Shown: one piece after another, positions 52,686 through 61,565 of the stretch
Layout of the letters: the number at the start of each line of letters is the position of its first letter
How positions within the stretch are numbered: position 1 is the stretch's first letter
Assembly: GCA_900318615.1 (NCBI GenBank)
Contig: ONLK01000001.1
Span: forward strand, 1 to 64,000
DNA: 64,000 nucleotides
Direction of reading: 5' to 3'
Source of the DNA: an uncultured Eubacteriales bacterium
GTDB taxonomy: Bacteria; Bacillota; Clostridia; Lachnospirales; Lachnospiraceae
Made by a program: the position numbers and the translations under genes
Notes under the pieces: generated by a model
The model's input: the letters and a program-made list of their open reading frames with translations, nothing else
The model's database searches: none
What the model was told of the DNA's origin: nothing

Positions 52686-53627
52686 TTACGAATGAGAACC
52701 CGGACGGGCGTATCCGCACCCGTCCAGAATTTCTGCAACTTCCTTCCAGCGGTTCAGCGCATACATGTGGAATCCGCTGATGCCCATGGTTCTGTATCTT
52801 TCCATCAGTTTAATGGTGTACTCAATACCGGCTTTCCTGAAATCATCCATTTTCTGCTGCCGCTGATCATCCTCGAAAGGCGGGCTGGAATCAAAGGGAT
52901 CCGGGAAAATCCAGTATTTGGATATCAGGCGGGCAAGATCGTGTGAAAAAACGCATCCGTTTCTGGACAAAGCCATGGTGACCGCCGATTTTATGCTAAG
53001 CAGCGGCATGATGCCGACGTCCACCGGCATGGTGACGCCTGCCCTGCGGATCGCATCCAGCCAGCGCTCAAACGCATCCGGATCCCAGCAAAGCTGTGTC
53101 ATGATATAATCGGCACCGCAGTCCTGCTTCAGCTTCAGGTATCCGATGTCGCTCTGCATAGAATCATTCTCCACATGGCCTTCCGGCATGCCTGCAACGG
53201 CAATCTCGAAGCGATCCCCGTACGTGCTGCGGATAAATTCAACAAGCTGGGAGGCATACTGAAAATCTCCCAGCGTTGTTTTTTCTCCGTTCGGAAGATC
53301 GCCGCGAAGCGCAAGCACATGATCGATCCCATCGGAAAGATAATTGTTCAGCTGTTCCTTTATGGCTCCCGAACGGTTGCGGACGACAGAAAAATGGGTC
53401 ATCGGCGTGATCCCTTCCCCGCGGATCATGCTGCACACTTTCCGGTTGGCGCCGATGTTGGAGCCGCCGGCGCCGTACGTTACGGAAATGTATTCCGGCC
53501 GGTATTCTTTTAAATGATCAAACACCGTCTGCAGATTTTGAAATCCCTTCTCCGTTTTCGGCGGGAATACCTCAAACGAGAGCGTCTGCCGTTTCCGCAT
53601 GACTTCACTGAATTTGATTTCTGGCAT
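52686..53627 (-). CDS. metF: 5,10-Methylene-THF reductase
   Basis: Flavoprotein that reduces methylene-THF to methyl-THF, 313 residues. Motifs are LSFEVFPPKTEKGFQNL, SVTYGAGGSN, HVLALRGD and IMTQLCWD. In acetogens such as Acetobacterium it works with MetV and sometimes an RnfC2-type subunit; no metV is adjacent here. It heads the methyl-branch genes, 28 bases after the ABC transporter ATPase, so it may be transcribed from the transporter promoter. Confidence 0.96.
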   Translation of the reverse strand: MPEIKFSEVMRKRQTLSFEVFPPKTEKGFQNLQTVFDHLKEYRPEYISVTYGAGGSNIGANRKVCSMIRGEGITPMTHFSVVRNRSGAIKEQLNNYLSDGIDHVLALRGDLPNGEKTTLGDFQYASQLVEFIRSTYGDRFEIAVAGMPEGHVENDSMQSDIGYLKLKQDCGADYIMTQLCWDPDAFERWLDAIRRAGVTMPVDVGIMPLLSIKSAVTMALSRNGCVFSHDLARLISKYWIFPDPFDSSPPFEDDQRQQKMDDFRKAGIEYTIKLMERYRTMGISGFHMYALNRWKEVAEILDGCGYARPGSHS

Positions 53628-53655
53628 AAAACCTCCGATTTTTCTCTGGCTTTAA

Positions 53656-54453
53656 TTAGCTGCTCAGGATCATACGGTCATTTGCAAATTCACCGCCGGA
53701 TGCCTGGCCGAATTTTTCAAGCAGATCCGAAACCTGCAGATTGTCCTTTTCCTTTCCACGGACATCGTAGATAATTTTACCCTCATTCATCATAATCAGA
53801 CGATTGCCCATCCGGATGGCATCTTTCATATTGTGGGTCACCATAAGAGCCGTCAGCTTCTGCTCATTGACTATTTTTTCGGTAAGTCCCAGAACCTTTG
53901 CGGCTGTTTTCGGATCCAGCGCAGCCGTATGCTCATCCAGAAGCAAAAGCTTCGGCTGCTTCAGACTCGCCATCAGAAGCGTCAGGGCCTGGCGCTGTCC
54001 TCCGGAGAGAAGTCCTACCTTCGTCGTCATGCGGGTTTCAAGGCCAAGTTCCAGAATTTTAAGCTCCTCATGGTATCTTTCACGCTCATCTTTTGTAATG
54101 CCCCATCGAAGGCCTCGCTTTTCACCGCGGCGGGCGGCCAGCGCCAGGTTATCCTCGATGGACATGTTCGCCGCGGTTCCGGTCATCGGATCCTGGAAAA
54201 CGCGGCCCAGGAATTTTGCGCGCCTGTACTCCGGATAGCCGGTAATGTTTTTCCCGTCAATTGTGATGGCGCCGGCGTCCACCGGCCATACTCCGGCAAT
54301 AGCGTTGAGCATGGTTGACTTTCCGGCTCCGTTTCCTCCAATGATCGTACAAAAATCCCCGGTCTCAAGTTTAAGAGAAACACCTCGGAGAGCCGGCTTT
54401 TCATTAATCGTACCTTTATTGAACGTCTTAAAAATATCCGTGATTTCAAGCAT
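53656..54453 (-). CDS. ABC transporter ATP-binding protein (TrpZ type)
   Basis: ATPase of a three-gene importer, 265 residues, with Walker A IGGNGAGKSTM, signature LSGGQRQAL, and Walker B LLLDEHTAALDP. It resembles the ATPase of pneumococcal TrpXYZ and of related unknown-function transporters with PF04392 binding proteins. It is followed at 28 bases by metF. Confidence 0.9.
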   Translation of the reverse strand: MLEITDIFKTFNKGTINEKPALRGVSLKLETGDFCTIIGGNGAGKSTMLNAIAGVWPVDAGAITIDGKNITGYPEYRRAKFLGRVFQDPMTGTAANMSIEDNLALAARRGEKRGLRWGITKDERERYHEELKILELGLETRMTTKVGLLSGGQRQALTLLMASLKQPKLLLLDEHTAALDPKTAAKVLGLTEKIVNEQKLTALMVTHNMKDAIRMGNRLIMMNEGKIIYDVRGKEKDNLQVSDLLEKFGQASGGEFANDRMILSS

Positions 54454-54456
54454 GAC

Positions 54457-55416
54457 TCAGACCTCCCTGGACTTTTCGATCGTGACGGTGCCGTTTTTTG
54501 CCGCCCTTGCGTAACTGTTGCTGATCTTCGCGCGAAGGTTCGGTATGGCCAGGAAAACGGCAACAATCAATGCTGTGAAAAGTTTCAGGTCATTGGAAGG
54601 CATCTTCAGCCACAGAACCACACCGATCACAATGTAATAGATGATGCTTCCGATCACAACAAAAACAAGATGGCCGGCAAAGTTAAGCTTCTTCCCGAAG
54701 ATAGCTTCTCCAAGGACTTCACCGATAATGATGGCAGCCAGTCCGATCACGATGGATCCGCGACCCATATTGATATCTGAAAAGCCCTGATACTGAGACA
54801 GCAGGCCGCCCGACATGGCGACAAAGCCGTTGGAAAGTGCAAGGGTAAACACCTTGGTAATATTTGTGTTGATGCCCTGGGCGCGGGACATGGCCGGGTT
54901 GGAGCCGGTGGAGCGGATGGAACAGCCGAATTCTGTCCCGAAGAACCAGTAAAGAGCGGCAATCAAAGCGGCGATCATGATGACTCCGAATAAAATCGCG
55001 TTTGAAATATTTCTCGATGAAACCACCAGGAAGAACTTGTCAACCGACACCGGCTTGTTGGCCATGTTTCCCATAATACGCAGGTTTACAGAATACAGGG
55101 CAATCTGCGTCAGAATTCCGGACAGGATGTCCGGGATTCCGAAGGCTGTGTGAAGCAGTCCGGTAACGAGTCCTGTCAGCATGCCGGTCAGAAATGAATA
55201 CAGAAGGGCCAGGGGAGCCGGAACTCCGGCAAGGATCGCCATAACCGCCACGGCACCTCCTGTGGCAAAGGATCCGTCCACGGTAAGATCTGAAAAACTG
55301 AGCAGTCTGAAAGTCATATACACCCCCATGGCCATAATGCCCCAGATAAGCCCCTGGGCTACGTTGCCAGGAAGAGCTTTCACCAATGTGGCGGGATTGA
55401 GCGCAAGTAAATTCAT
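54457..55416 (-). CDS. ABC transporter permease (TrpY type)
   Basis: Permease of the branched-chain-amino-acid/ribose (BPD_transp_2) fold, 319 residues with about eight hydrophobic helices. It shows YMTFRLLSFSDLTVDGSFATGG and ALSNGFVAMSGGLLSQYQG. Three bases separate it from the ATPase gene, and a strong terminator separates it from the binding-protein gene upstream. Confidence 0.9.
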   Translation of the reverse strand: MNLLALNPATLVKALPGNVAQGLIWGIMAMGVYMTFRLLSFSDLTVDGSFATGGAVAVMAILAGVPAPLALLYSFLTGMLTGLVTGLLHTAFGIPDILSGILTQIALYSVNLRIMGNMANKPVSVDKFFLVVSSRNISNAILFGVIMIAALIAALYWFFGTEFGCSIRSTGSNPAMSRAQGINTNITKVFTLALSNGFVAMSGGLLSQYQGFSDINMGRGSIVIGLAAIIIGEVLGEAIFGKKLNFAGHLVFVVIGSIIYYIVIGVVLWLKMPSNDLKLFTALIVAVFLAIPNLRAKISNSYARAAKNGTVTIEKSREV

Positions 55417-55483
55417 GATTGCCTCCGGTAATAAATCAGTTTACGTGTTTTTAATCTTTTATCTTCAGATTATATACTGCGAT

Positions 55484-55513
55484 AAAAACAGCCGCAAGCA
55501 AATTTGCGGCTGT
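55484..55513 (-). terminator. Terminator between binding protein and permease genes
   Basis: ACAGCCGCAA/TTGCGGCTGT arms (55504-55513 with 55488-55497), a 6-base loop and T run on the minus strand (55488-55484). Like the metQ-metN terminator, it should make the binding protein the most abundant product. Confidence 0.88.
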
Positions 55514-55548
55514 TTTGTGCTTCTTTTCTATTTTTTTCGAAATAATAG

Positions 55549-56550
55549 TTACTCCGTTGCGCCTTCTGTGGCAGCTTCCTCAGCTCCGATAGCAACATAA
55601 TCATCCGGAACTTTTATGCCAAGAGCCTCACACATATCGGCATTGTATTCTTTTGTAACCTTCGGCGCGTACTGGATTGCCATCGTTGAAATGTCTGCAC
55701 CGTCCGCGAGAATCGATGCGGCCATCTTGCCGGTTTCATAGCCGAGATCATAGTAATTGATGGAAAGAGTGGCAACTCCACATCCCTTGCAGATACCCTC
55801 TTCGCCTGCGACGACCGGTATCCCGGCTTCTCTGACGACATTGCCGACCAGCTCAGCGCAGGAAGCGGCGGTATTGTCCGTCGGGACATAGAGAACATCA
55901 TTCTCACCGGCGGCGGTTGTCACAACCGACTGTATATCATTGCTGTCCGCGAATGTGTAGGTGTTGACCGTAAGACCTGCATCCTCCAGATACCCCTGGA
56001 TTGTGTCTGCCTGGTATTTGGAGTTCGGCTCCGCCGAGCAGTAAAAAATGCCTACGGTTTTTGCATCCGGGAAAAGTTCCTCCAGCATAGCGGCCTGCTG
56101 ATCCAGCGGAGCCAGGTCAGAGGTTCCGGAGATATTCCCGCCAACCGTTCCGGTCCAGTCCTCAATCCCCAGCGCCGTCGCATAATCCGTGATAGAGGTT
56201 CCCAGAATCGGAATGGAGTCCGTCGCCTGCTGGGCTGCAATCAGTGCCGGAGTTGCGTTTGCCATAATCAGGTCATATTCACTGGATACGAATGAGTTTA
56301 CGATGGTGGCGCAGGTAGCTGAATCACCGGCAGCGTTCTGATAGTCGAAAGTTACGGCATCCTTGAGCTTGTCCGTAAGGGCATCCTCAAACCCCTGGGT
56401 AGCTGCATCCAGCGCCGGATGCTGTACCAGCTGGCAGATGCCGACGGTATATGTTTCATTGTCAGCCATCACCGTTGCCGGAGCCACAGCCGCTGCCATA
56501 ACAGCCGCAGCACTGACCGCCGTAATCCTGACTCCCAAATTTCTCCTCAT
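55549..56550 (-). CDS. ABC transporter substrate-binding protein (TrpX type, PF04392)
   Basis: Extracellular binding protein, 333 residues. A type-I signal peptide (about 1-30, ending ATVMA|DNE) lacks a lipobox Cys. The mature part, TYTVGICQLVQHPALDAATQGF and GTSDLAPLDQQAAMLEELFPDAKTVGIFY, fits the ABC_sub_bind family, for which tryptophan is one reported substrate. The ligand here is unproven. It ends EEAATEGATE, like metQ. AGGAGGAAAG precedes the start. Confidence 0.9.
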   Translation of the reverse strand: MRRNLGVRITAVSAAAVMAAAVAPATVMADNETYTVGICQLVQHPALDAATQGFEDALTDKLKDAVTFDYQNAAGDSATCATIVNSFVSSEYDLIMANATPALIAAQQATDSIPILGTSITDYATALGIEDWTGTVGGNISGTSDLAPLDQQAAMLEELFPDAKTVGIFYCSAEPNSKYQADTIQGYLEDAGLTVNTYTFADSNDIQSVVTTAAGENDVLYVPTDNTAASCAELVGNVVREAGIPVVAGEEGICKGCGVATLSINYYDLGYETGKMAASILADGADISTMAIQYAPKVTKEYNADMCEALGIKVPDDYVAIGAEEAATEGATE

Positions 56551-56593
56551 GCCTTTGCTTTCCTCCTTTAAAGTGAAAAATTAAATTTCTCTA

Positions 56594-56622
56594 ATTATAA
56601 AAAAATCTTTTGCCAATGTCAA
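56594..56622 (-). promoter_or_regulatory. Consensus promoter of the TrpX-type transporter operon
   Basis: TTGACA (56622-56617), a 17-base spacer and TATAAT (56599-56594) on the minus strand. The -35 box lies inside the loop of the plsY terminator hairpin and the spacer contains the right arm and T tract of that hairpin. Confidence 0.92.
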
Positions 56623-56643
56623 TATTATCGGCAAAAGATTTTT
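56601..56643 (-). terminator. Terminator of plsY, overlapping the next promoter
   Basis: Perfect 14-base arms (56630-56643 with 56601-56614), a 15-base loop and a T run towards 56600. Because the promoter -35 (56617-56622) lies in the loop, the same bases could also act as a symmetric operator. Confidence 0.8.
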
Positions 56644-56658
56644 ACAATCTGTATTCAC

Positions 56659-57324
56659 TTAAGAATTTTTAGTTTTCCTGCCGCCATGACCGAACATGCT
56701 GCTCCGACGTTCCGTTCCCTGAAGCAGGCGGCTGATGTTGCCGCGGTGTTCCCAGACCGCCATCGCCGTCAGAAGGCCGATGATCAGATACATCTCATTC
56801 AGATGCGGCTGCGTCATGTGAAACAAAATGCCATTCTGGCCGCAGATAACCGTGCCAAAGAAAATATAAAGATAAATGGAAATCGACCCGAGGGAAACGT
56901 AACCTGTCAGCGCAAATACGACAAAATAAAGAGCAAACCCGATCGCACAGAAAACCGGGGACAGCATGAAATACATGCCGGCGGAGGAGGCAATTCCCTT
57001 TCCGCCCTTAAAATGCAGATAACACGGAAAATTGTGTCCGAGAATGACTCCGGCGCCCGTATATACCGTCAGAAGCGGAACCACATCCGGATGTGATCCT
57101 TTGAAAATAGCCCAGGAAACCAGGACAGCCGCAGCACACTTGAAAAAGTCGCCGAGAAAAGTCAGAATCCCCCACTTTTTCCCGAGAGTCCTCATGACAT
57201 TGGTGGTACCGAGGTTTCCGCTTCCATATTTTCGAATGTCAATGCCATGGGCTCTGCCTAAAAAATATGCTGTCTGCAGCATACCAAAGGCATAGCCGGT
57301 CAGCAAACACCATAAACGAAACAT
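56659..57324 (-). CDS. plsY: Acyl-phosphate glycerol-3-phosphate acyltransferase
   Basis: Membrane enzyme that acylates glycerol-3-phosphate with acyl-phosphate, the first step of phospholipid synthesis. The 221-residue protein has five to six helices and the conserved motifs YGSGNLGTTNVMRTLGKK, GHNFPCYLHFKGGKG and a C-terminal HRGNI. AAGGAAGAG is near the ATG. The DUF512-der-plsY order is common in Clostridia, though gpsA does not follow. Confidence 0.95.
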   Translation of the reverse strand: MFRLWCLLTGYAFGMLQTAYFLGRAHGIDIRKYGSGNLGTTNVMRTLGKKWGILTFLGDFFKCAAAVLVSWAIFKGSHPDVVPLLTVYTGAGVILGHNFPCYLHFKGGKGIASSAGMYFMLSPVFCAIGFALYFVVFALTGYVSLGSISIYLYIFFGTVICGQNGILFHMTQPHLNEMYLIIGLLTAMAVWEHRGNISRLLQGTERRSSMFGHGGRKTKNS

Positions 57325-57426
57325 TTACATCTCTTCCTTTCCCTTGCAGCATCCGATCCGTCCATCCGTTTTCCCTTCGGCAGACGGATGAAAAAAACAA
57401 CCATACAGCGCCGTATCCGGTCCCTC

Positions 57427-58758
57427 TTACGGGGTATCCTTCTGGCTTCGTTCACGGACGATAAATTTCAGCGCCGTTCCCTCAAAGTCAAAGGCTTCCC
57501 GAAACTGATTTTCAATATAGCGAAGATAGGAAAAATGCATCAGTTCCTTATTGTTGACAAAAATAACAAACGTCGGAGGCTTCACGGATACCTGTGTAAT
57601 GTAGTACATGCGCAGCACCTTTCCCTTGTCGGAGGGAGGCTGATGCATAACGGCAGCCTGGGAGAGCACATCGTTCAGCACGCCGGTCTGAATCCGCCGG
57701 CTCTGGTTCTCAATCACCCGGTCAATGCAGGCAAAAAGGTTCTGGATCCGCAGTCCCGTTTTCGCCGAGATATAGACGATCTGTGCGTACGGAAGAAAGG
57801 ACAGCACCTGTTTAACCTTATCGCTGAAGCGGTACATCGTCTTGTCATTTTTCTCGATGGCATCCCATTTGTTCACGGCAATGATGATGCCTTTTCCCTT
57901 ATCATGGGCAATGCCGGCGATCTTCGCATCCTGCTCCGTCACGCCTTCCTCCGCGTCTATCATGACTACCGCCACATCGGCACGATCCACCGCTGTTACG
58001 GCCCGGATGATGCTGTACCGCTCGATATCTTCCCTGATTTTGCTCTTGCGGCGCAGCCCCGCCGTGTCAATAAACACATAATCTTTACCGTTATACGTGA
58101 CGGCCGTGTCAACCGCATCGCGGGTTGTCCCGGCAATGTTGGAAACAATCAGCCGGTTTTCCCCCAGCAGCTTATTGATAAGAGAAGATTTTCCCGTGTT
58201 CGGCTTTCCGATCACCGCAATCTTCGGGCGGGCATCCTCCTCCGTCTGTGCATCTTTTTCCGGGAAATGGCCGGTCACTTCGTCCAGAAGGTCCCCGATA
58301 CCCTGCCGGTTGGCGGAGGAAATCGGGAACGGTTCCCCGATCCCGAGATTATAAAATTCATAGACGGCTGCTTCATCCCGCAGAAAATTATCCACTTTAT
58401 TCACAGCCAGCACGATCGGCTTGCGGGAACGGCGCAGAAGATCAGCCACCCGCAGATCGGCGTCCACGAGTCCCTGTTTCAGATCCGTCATAAAAATAAT
58501 AACGTCGGCCGTATCGATCGCCATCTGTGCCTGTTCAGCCATCTGGGAAAGAATGATATCATCGGTATTCGGCTCAATGCCTCCCGTGTCGATCAGTGTA
58601 AATCTGCGGTCCGTCCATCCTACATCCGCATAGATCCGATCCCTGGTTACTCCGGGAGTATCCTTGATGATGGAGATATTCTCGCCGGCAAGCAGATTGA
58701 ATAACGTCGATTTTCCTACGTTCGGACGGCCGACGATCGCCACCACTGGTTTGCTCAT
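57427..58758 (-). CDS. der: Ribosome-associated GTPase Der (EngA)
   Basis: Two-domain GTPase needed for 50S maturation, 443 residues. GTPase domain 1 has GRPNVGKSTLFN, DTGGI and NKVD. Domain 2 has GKPNTGKSSLIN, DTAGLRRKS and NKWD. A C-terminal KH-like domain ends YIENQFREAFDFEGTALKFIVRER. It overlaps the stop codon of the DUF512 gene by four bases. Confidence 0.98.
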   Translation of the reverse strand: MSKPVVAIVGRPNVGKSTLFNLLAGENISIIKDTPGVTRDRIYADVGWTDRRFTLIDTGGIEPNTDDIILSQMAEQAQMAIDTADVIIFMTDLKQGLVDADLRVADLLRRSRKPIVLAVNKVDNFLRDEAAVYEFYNLGIGEPFPISSANRQGIGDLLDEVTGHFPEKDAQTEEDARPKIAVIGKPNTGKSSLINKLLGENRLIVSNIAGTTRDAVDTAVTYNGKDYVFIDTAGLRRKSKIREDIERYSIIRAVTAVDRADVAVVMIDAEEGVTEQDAKIAGIAHDKGKGIIIAVNKWDAIEKNDKTMYRFSDKVKQVLSFLPYAQIVYISAKTGLRIQNLFACIDRVIENQSRRIQTGVLNDVLSQAAVMHQPPSDKGKVLRMYYITQVSVKPPTFVIFVNNKELMHFSYLRYIENQFREAFDFEGTALKFIVRERSQKDTP

Positions 58759-60155
58759 ATATTCTCCTTATCTTTTTCAATGCAGGCATTTACAAAGTCT
58801 TCTCCGTCCGATTCTACAATACGGATTTTTGTCTGTAAAGATTTTTCAAGTTCCGGAACGGAAACGTCGTCCAGAAATACAGGTTCTCCTGCCTTCAGCA
58901 TGCTTTTCGTAAGCAGCAGCCGGATGCCGGACACTTTTCCGGAAAGCTGCTTTTTCAGATCCTGTCCGGTCAGAAGGCCGGCCACCGTGATCCGCTCTCC
59001 GAAGAAAACATTTTGTATCGGATATACATGAACGGACACATTCGGAAATTTAATACGGATCTCATCGCACAGTTTCCGGACATAAGGGTACGCCAGAAGA
59101 CCGGTCGCTACCGCTGCCTCTGTCTCCCGGTCATCTCCGGAAATATTGTCCAGGTATTCGTGCACCTCATCCGTCAGAGACCGGATCATTCCGACCCCGT
59201 TTTCAATCTGGAGATATCCGTCATACCGGTCGGCAGGCGGCAGCGGACGAGCTGCCATAATGTACCACTCATCGCTTGGATGCACCAGGTGTGTTCCATA
59301 TTTCTGATAATAATACTGCTGCCAGCGCTCAATCTGAGCTATGATTTTCAAGGCATCGTCCCTCGTAAAAGGTTCCAGCGGATACAGGTTCCTGCGGTAC
59401 CGCGTCAGTCCTACGGGAACGATGGAAACACTTTTTAATTCCGGCAGAAATTGTTCAAAGTTTTTCAGACTGTACTCAAGCTCTTCCCCGTCGTTCAGTC
59501 CCCGGCACAGAACAATCTGCCCGTTCATTTCAATACCTGCCCGGTGCAGCCTGTCTGCTTTTTCGATGATCTGTCCGGCGAAGCGGTTGTTCAGCATTCG
59601 GCAGCGTAGCTCCGGATGTAAGGTGTGGAATGAGATGTTGACCGGTTCCAGCCGGTAGCGGATGATCCGATCCAGATCCTCCTCGCTCATATTGGTCAGC
59701 GTCAGATAATTGCCCTGGATAAAGGAAAGCCTGGAATCATCATCCTTGAAGTAAAGAGTTTTTCTCATTCTGTCCGGCAGCTGATCGATGAAGCAGAACA
59801 CACATTTATTCCGGCAGGAGCGGTACGAATCCATCAGAGTGTTTTCAAAATCAATTCCAAGGTCTTCATCATACTCTTTTTCAATCTGCAGTTCCCACTC
59901 TTCACCGTTTTTCTTGCGGATCAGTACCGTGATTTCCTCATCATTGATAAGATAACGATAATCAAAAACGTCTTCTACTGTCTGGCCGTTGATGCTTACC
60001 AGCACATCCCCGCTCTCAACGCCAAGATCATCGGCGATGCTTTCCGGCTCCACATAGACAATCCGGTGTTCATGGAGCTCATTTTCCTTTCTGATCTCTT
60101 CATCCTGCTCTACGTTTTCAGAAGCGGCCAGATCATTTTTTTCATATTCCGTCAA
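58755..60155 (-). CDS. DUF512 family radical-SAM/PDZ protein
   Basis: A 466-residue protein with an N-terminal PDZ-like segment (about 30-95, RIVYVEPESIADDLGVESGDVLVSINGQ), a radical-SAM core with CRNKCVFCFIDQLP (CxxxCxxC, about residue 115), and the C-terminal DUF512 region. The biochemical role is unknown, but the conserved link to der suggests ribosome or translation functions. Confidence 0.92.
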   Translation of the reverse strand: MTEYEKNDLAASENVEQDEEIRKENELHEHRIVYVEPESIADDLGVESGDVLVSINGQTVEDVFDYRYLINDEEITVLIRKKNGEEWELQIEKEYDEDLGIDFENTLMDSYRSCRNKCVFCFIDQLPDRMRKTLYFKDDDSRLSFIQGNYLTLTNMSEEDLDRIIRYRLEPVNISFHTLHPELRCRMLNNRFAGQIIEKADRLHRAGIEMNGQIVLCRGLNDGEELEYSLKNFEQFLPELKSVSIVPVGLTRYRRNLYPLEPFTRDDALKIIAQIERWQQYYYQKYGTHLVHPSDEWYIMAARPLPPADRYDGYLQIENGVGMIRSLTDEVHEYLDNISGDDRETEAAVATGLLAYPYVRKLCDEIRIKFPNVSVHVYPIQNVFFGERITVAGLLTGQDLKKQLSGKVSGIRLLLTKSMLKAGEPVFLDDVSVPELEKSLQTKIRIVESDGEDFVNACIEKDKENI

Positions 60156-60192
60156 AGTATCTGCTCTCCAAATCCCAGGTTTTCGCTTTCAT

Positions 60193-60220
60193 AAAAAAAG
60201 GCTGTTTTCAGACAGCCTTT
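60193..60220 (-). terminator. Terminator of prs
   Basis: AAAGGCTGT/ACAGCCTTT arms (60212-60220 with 60197-60205), a 6-base loop and a T7 run on the minus strand (60199-60193). Confidence 0.9.
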
Positions 60221-60260
60221 TGCAATCAGCCTATTCAGTTTCCGTAACACTTCCCCGCTG

Positions 60261-61454
60261 TCAGCGAAGTTTCTCCAGCAGCGACTGGATCTTTACGGTC
60301 GGCGACTGAATCGGGCTGATGGATACATCATGATTCAGATGATCGATGATGGATGCCAGATACTTGGTCATATCTACTTCTTCATACCACGGGCGTTTCA
60401 GAAGCTCCGGAGTGCGGTAAGTACAGTTGGTTGTCAGTACTTTGGTGATATAGCCCTTCTCATAGTATTCATCAAATTTTTCAAGGCCGTCTGTAAACAG
60501 TCCGAAGGTTGTAAAGACAAATACCCGCTTTGCTTTTCGCTCCTTCAGCTGGCGGGCTACATCCAGCATGCTCTCGCCGGACGAAATCATATCGTCGACG
60601 ACCAGAACATCTTTTCCTTCCACGGATGCACCCAGAAATTCGTGCGCAACAATCGGGTTCTTACCGTTCACTATGGTAGAATAGTCACGGCGTTTATAAA
60701 ACATCCCCATGTCGATTCCAAGAACATTGGCAAAGTAAACCGCACGGTCCATGGCTCCTTCATCGGGGCTGACGGCCATCAGATGATCGCCGTCGATTTT
60801 CAGATCCGGCGTGCAGCTGACCAGCGTTTTCAGCGCCTGGTAGGTAGCCATGAAAGAGTCAAAGCCATGGAGGGGAATCGCATTCTGAACACGCGGATCA
60901 TGCGCGTCAATGGTTACAATGTCCGATACGCCCATGTCCACCAGTTCCTGGAGAGCACTGGCCGCATCCAGCGATTCACGCATGGAGCGCTTGTGCTGGC
61001 GGCCTTCGTAGAGGAAGGGCATGACAACCGTTATTCTCTTTGCTTTACCATTTGCCGCATTGATGATCCGTTTCAAATCCTGGTAATGGTTGTCCGGAGA
61101 CATATGATTTTCCTGACCAAACATCTTGTACGTAAGACTGTAGTTGGTTACGTCCACAAGAATGTACAGGTCACAGCCCCGGACACTTTCCATGATGACG
61201 CCCTTTCCTTCTCCGGTTCCGAAGCGGGGACAGGCCAGCTTCAAAAGGTAACTGTCCTCACAGTAACCCCGGATGGGGTTATTCTTCTGGTATTTATGCA
61301 GAGGGGTTTCATGGCGAAATTGTACCAGTTGCTGATCAACTTTTCTGCCGAGATCGGCCGCTCCTTCCAGAACGGCTAGTTTAAGCGGTCCGACGGGAAT
61401 CGGGTTCTCGATGTTCTGTCTTTGTGTACCTTCACTGCTTTTACGCTCAGCCAT
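60261..61454 (-). CDS. prs: Ribose-phosphate pyrophosphokinase, extended divergent form
   Basis: PRPP synthase-fold protein, 397 residues instead of about 315. The N-terminal domain is extended and its ATP/ribose regions differ: MESVRGCDLYILVDVTNYS replaces the usual loop. A phosphoribosyl-binding motif VLVVDDMISSGESMLDVA and TIDAHDPRVQNAI are present. It presumably supplies PRPP for histidine, purine and pyrimidine synthesis, but a canonical Prs may exist elsewhere. It is a single-gene unit. Confidence 0.88.
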   Translation of the reverse strand: MAERKSSEGTQRQNIENPIPVGPLKLAVLEGAADLGRKVDQQLVQFRHETPLHKYQKNNPIRGYCEDSYLLKLACPRFGTGEGKGVIMESVRGCDLYILVDVTNYSLTYKMFGQENHMSPDNHYQDLKRIINAANGKAKRITVVMPFLYEGRQHKRSMRESLDAASALQELVDMGVSDIVTIDAHDPRVQNAIPLHGFDSFMATYQALKTLVSCTPDLKIDGDHLMAVSPDEGAMDRAVYFANVLGIDMGMFYKRRDYSTIVNGKNPIVAHEFLGASVEGKDVLVVDDMISSGESMLDVARQLKERKAKRVFVFTTFGLFTDGLEKFDEYYEKGYITKVLTTNCTYRTPELLKRPWYEEVDMTKYLASIIDHLNHDVSISPIQSPTVKIQSLLEKLR

Positions 61455-61524
61455 TTATGTCTGCCTCCGAAAAATATATGCTGAATTCATCCTTGTATCA
61501 TTCATGAAAATGAAGTACGCCTAC

Positions 61525-61554
61525 TTTATACCATGAGCGGGGAAAATTAGTCAA
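61525..61554 (-). promoter_or_regulatory. Promoter of prs
   Basis: TTGACT (61554-61549), an 18-base spacer and TATAAA (61530-61525) on the minus strand, right after the stop codon of pgeF. Confidence 0.7.
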
Positions 61555-61565
61555 GTGAAAGGGCT

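Noticed and set aside
57388..58704. A 438-codon plus-strand open frame opposite der
   Set aside because: Fully antisense to the two-domain GTPase der, rich in His and Arg as expected for a shadow frame.
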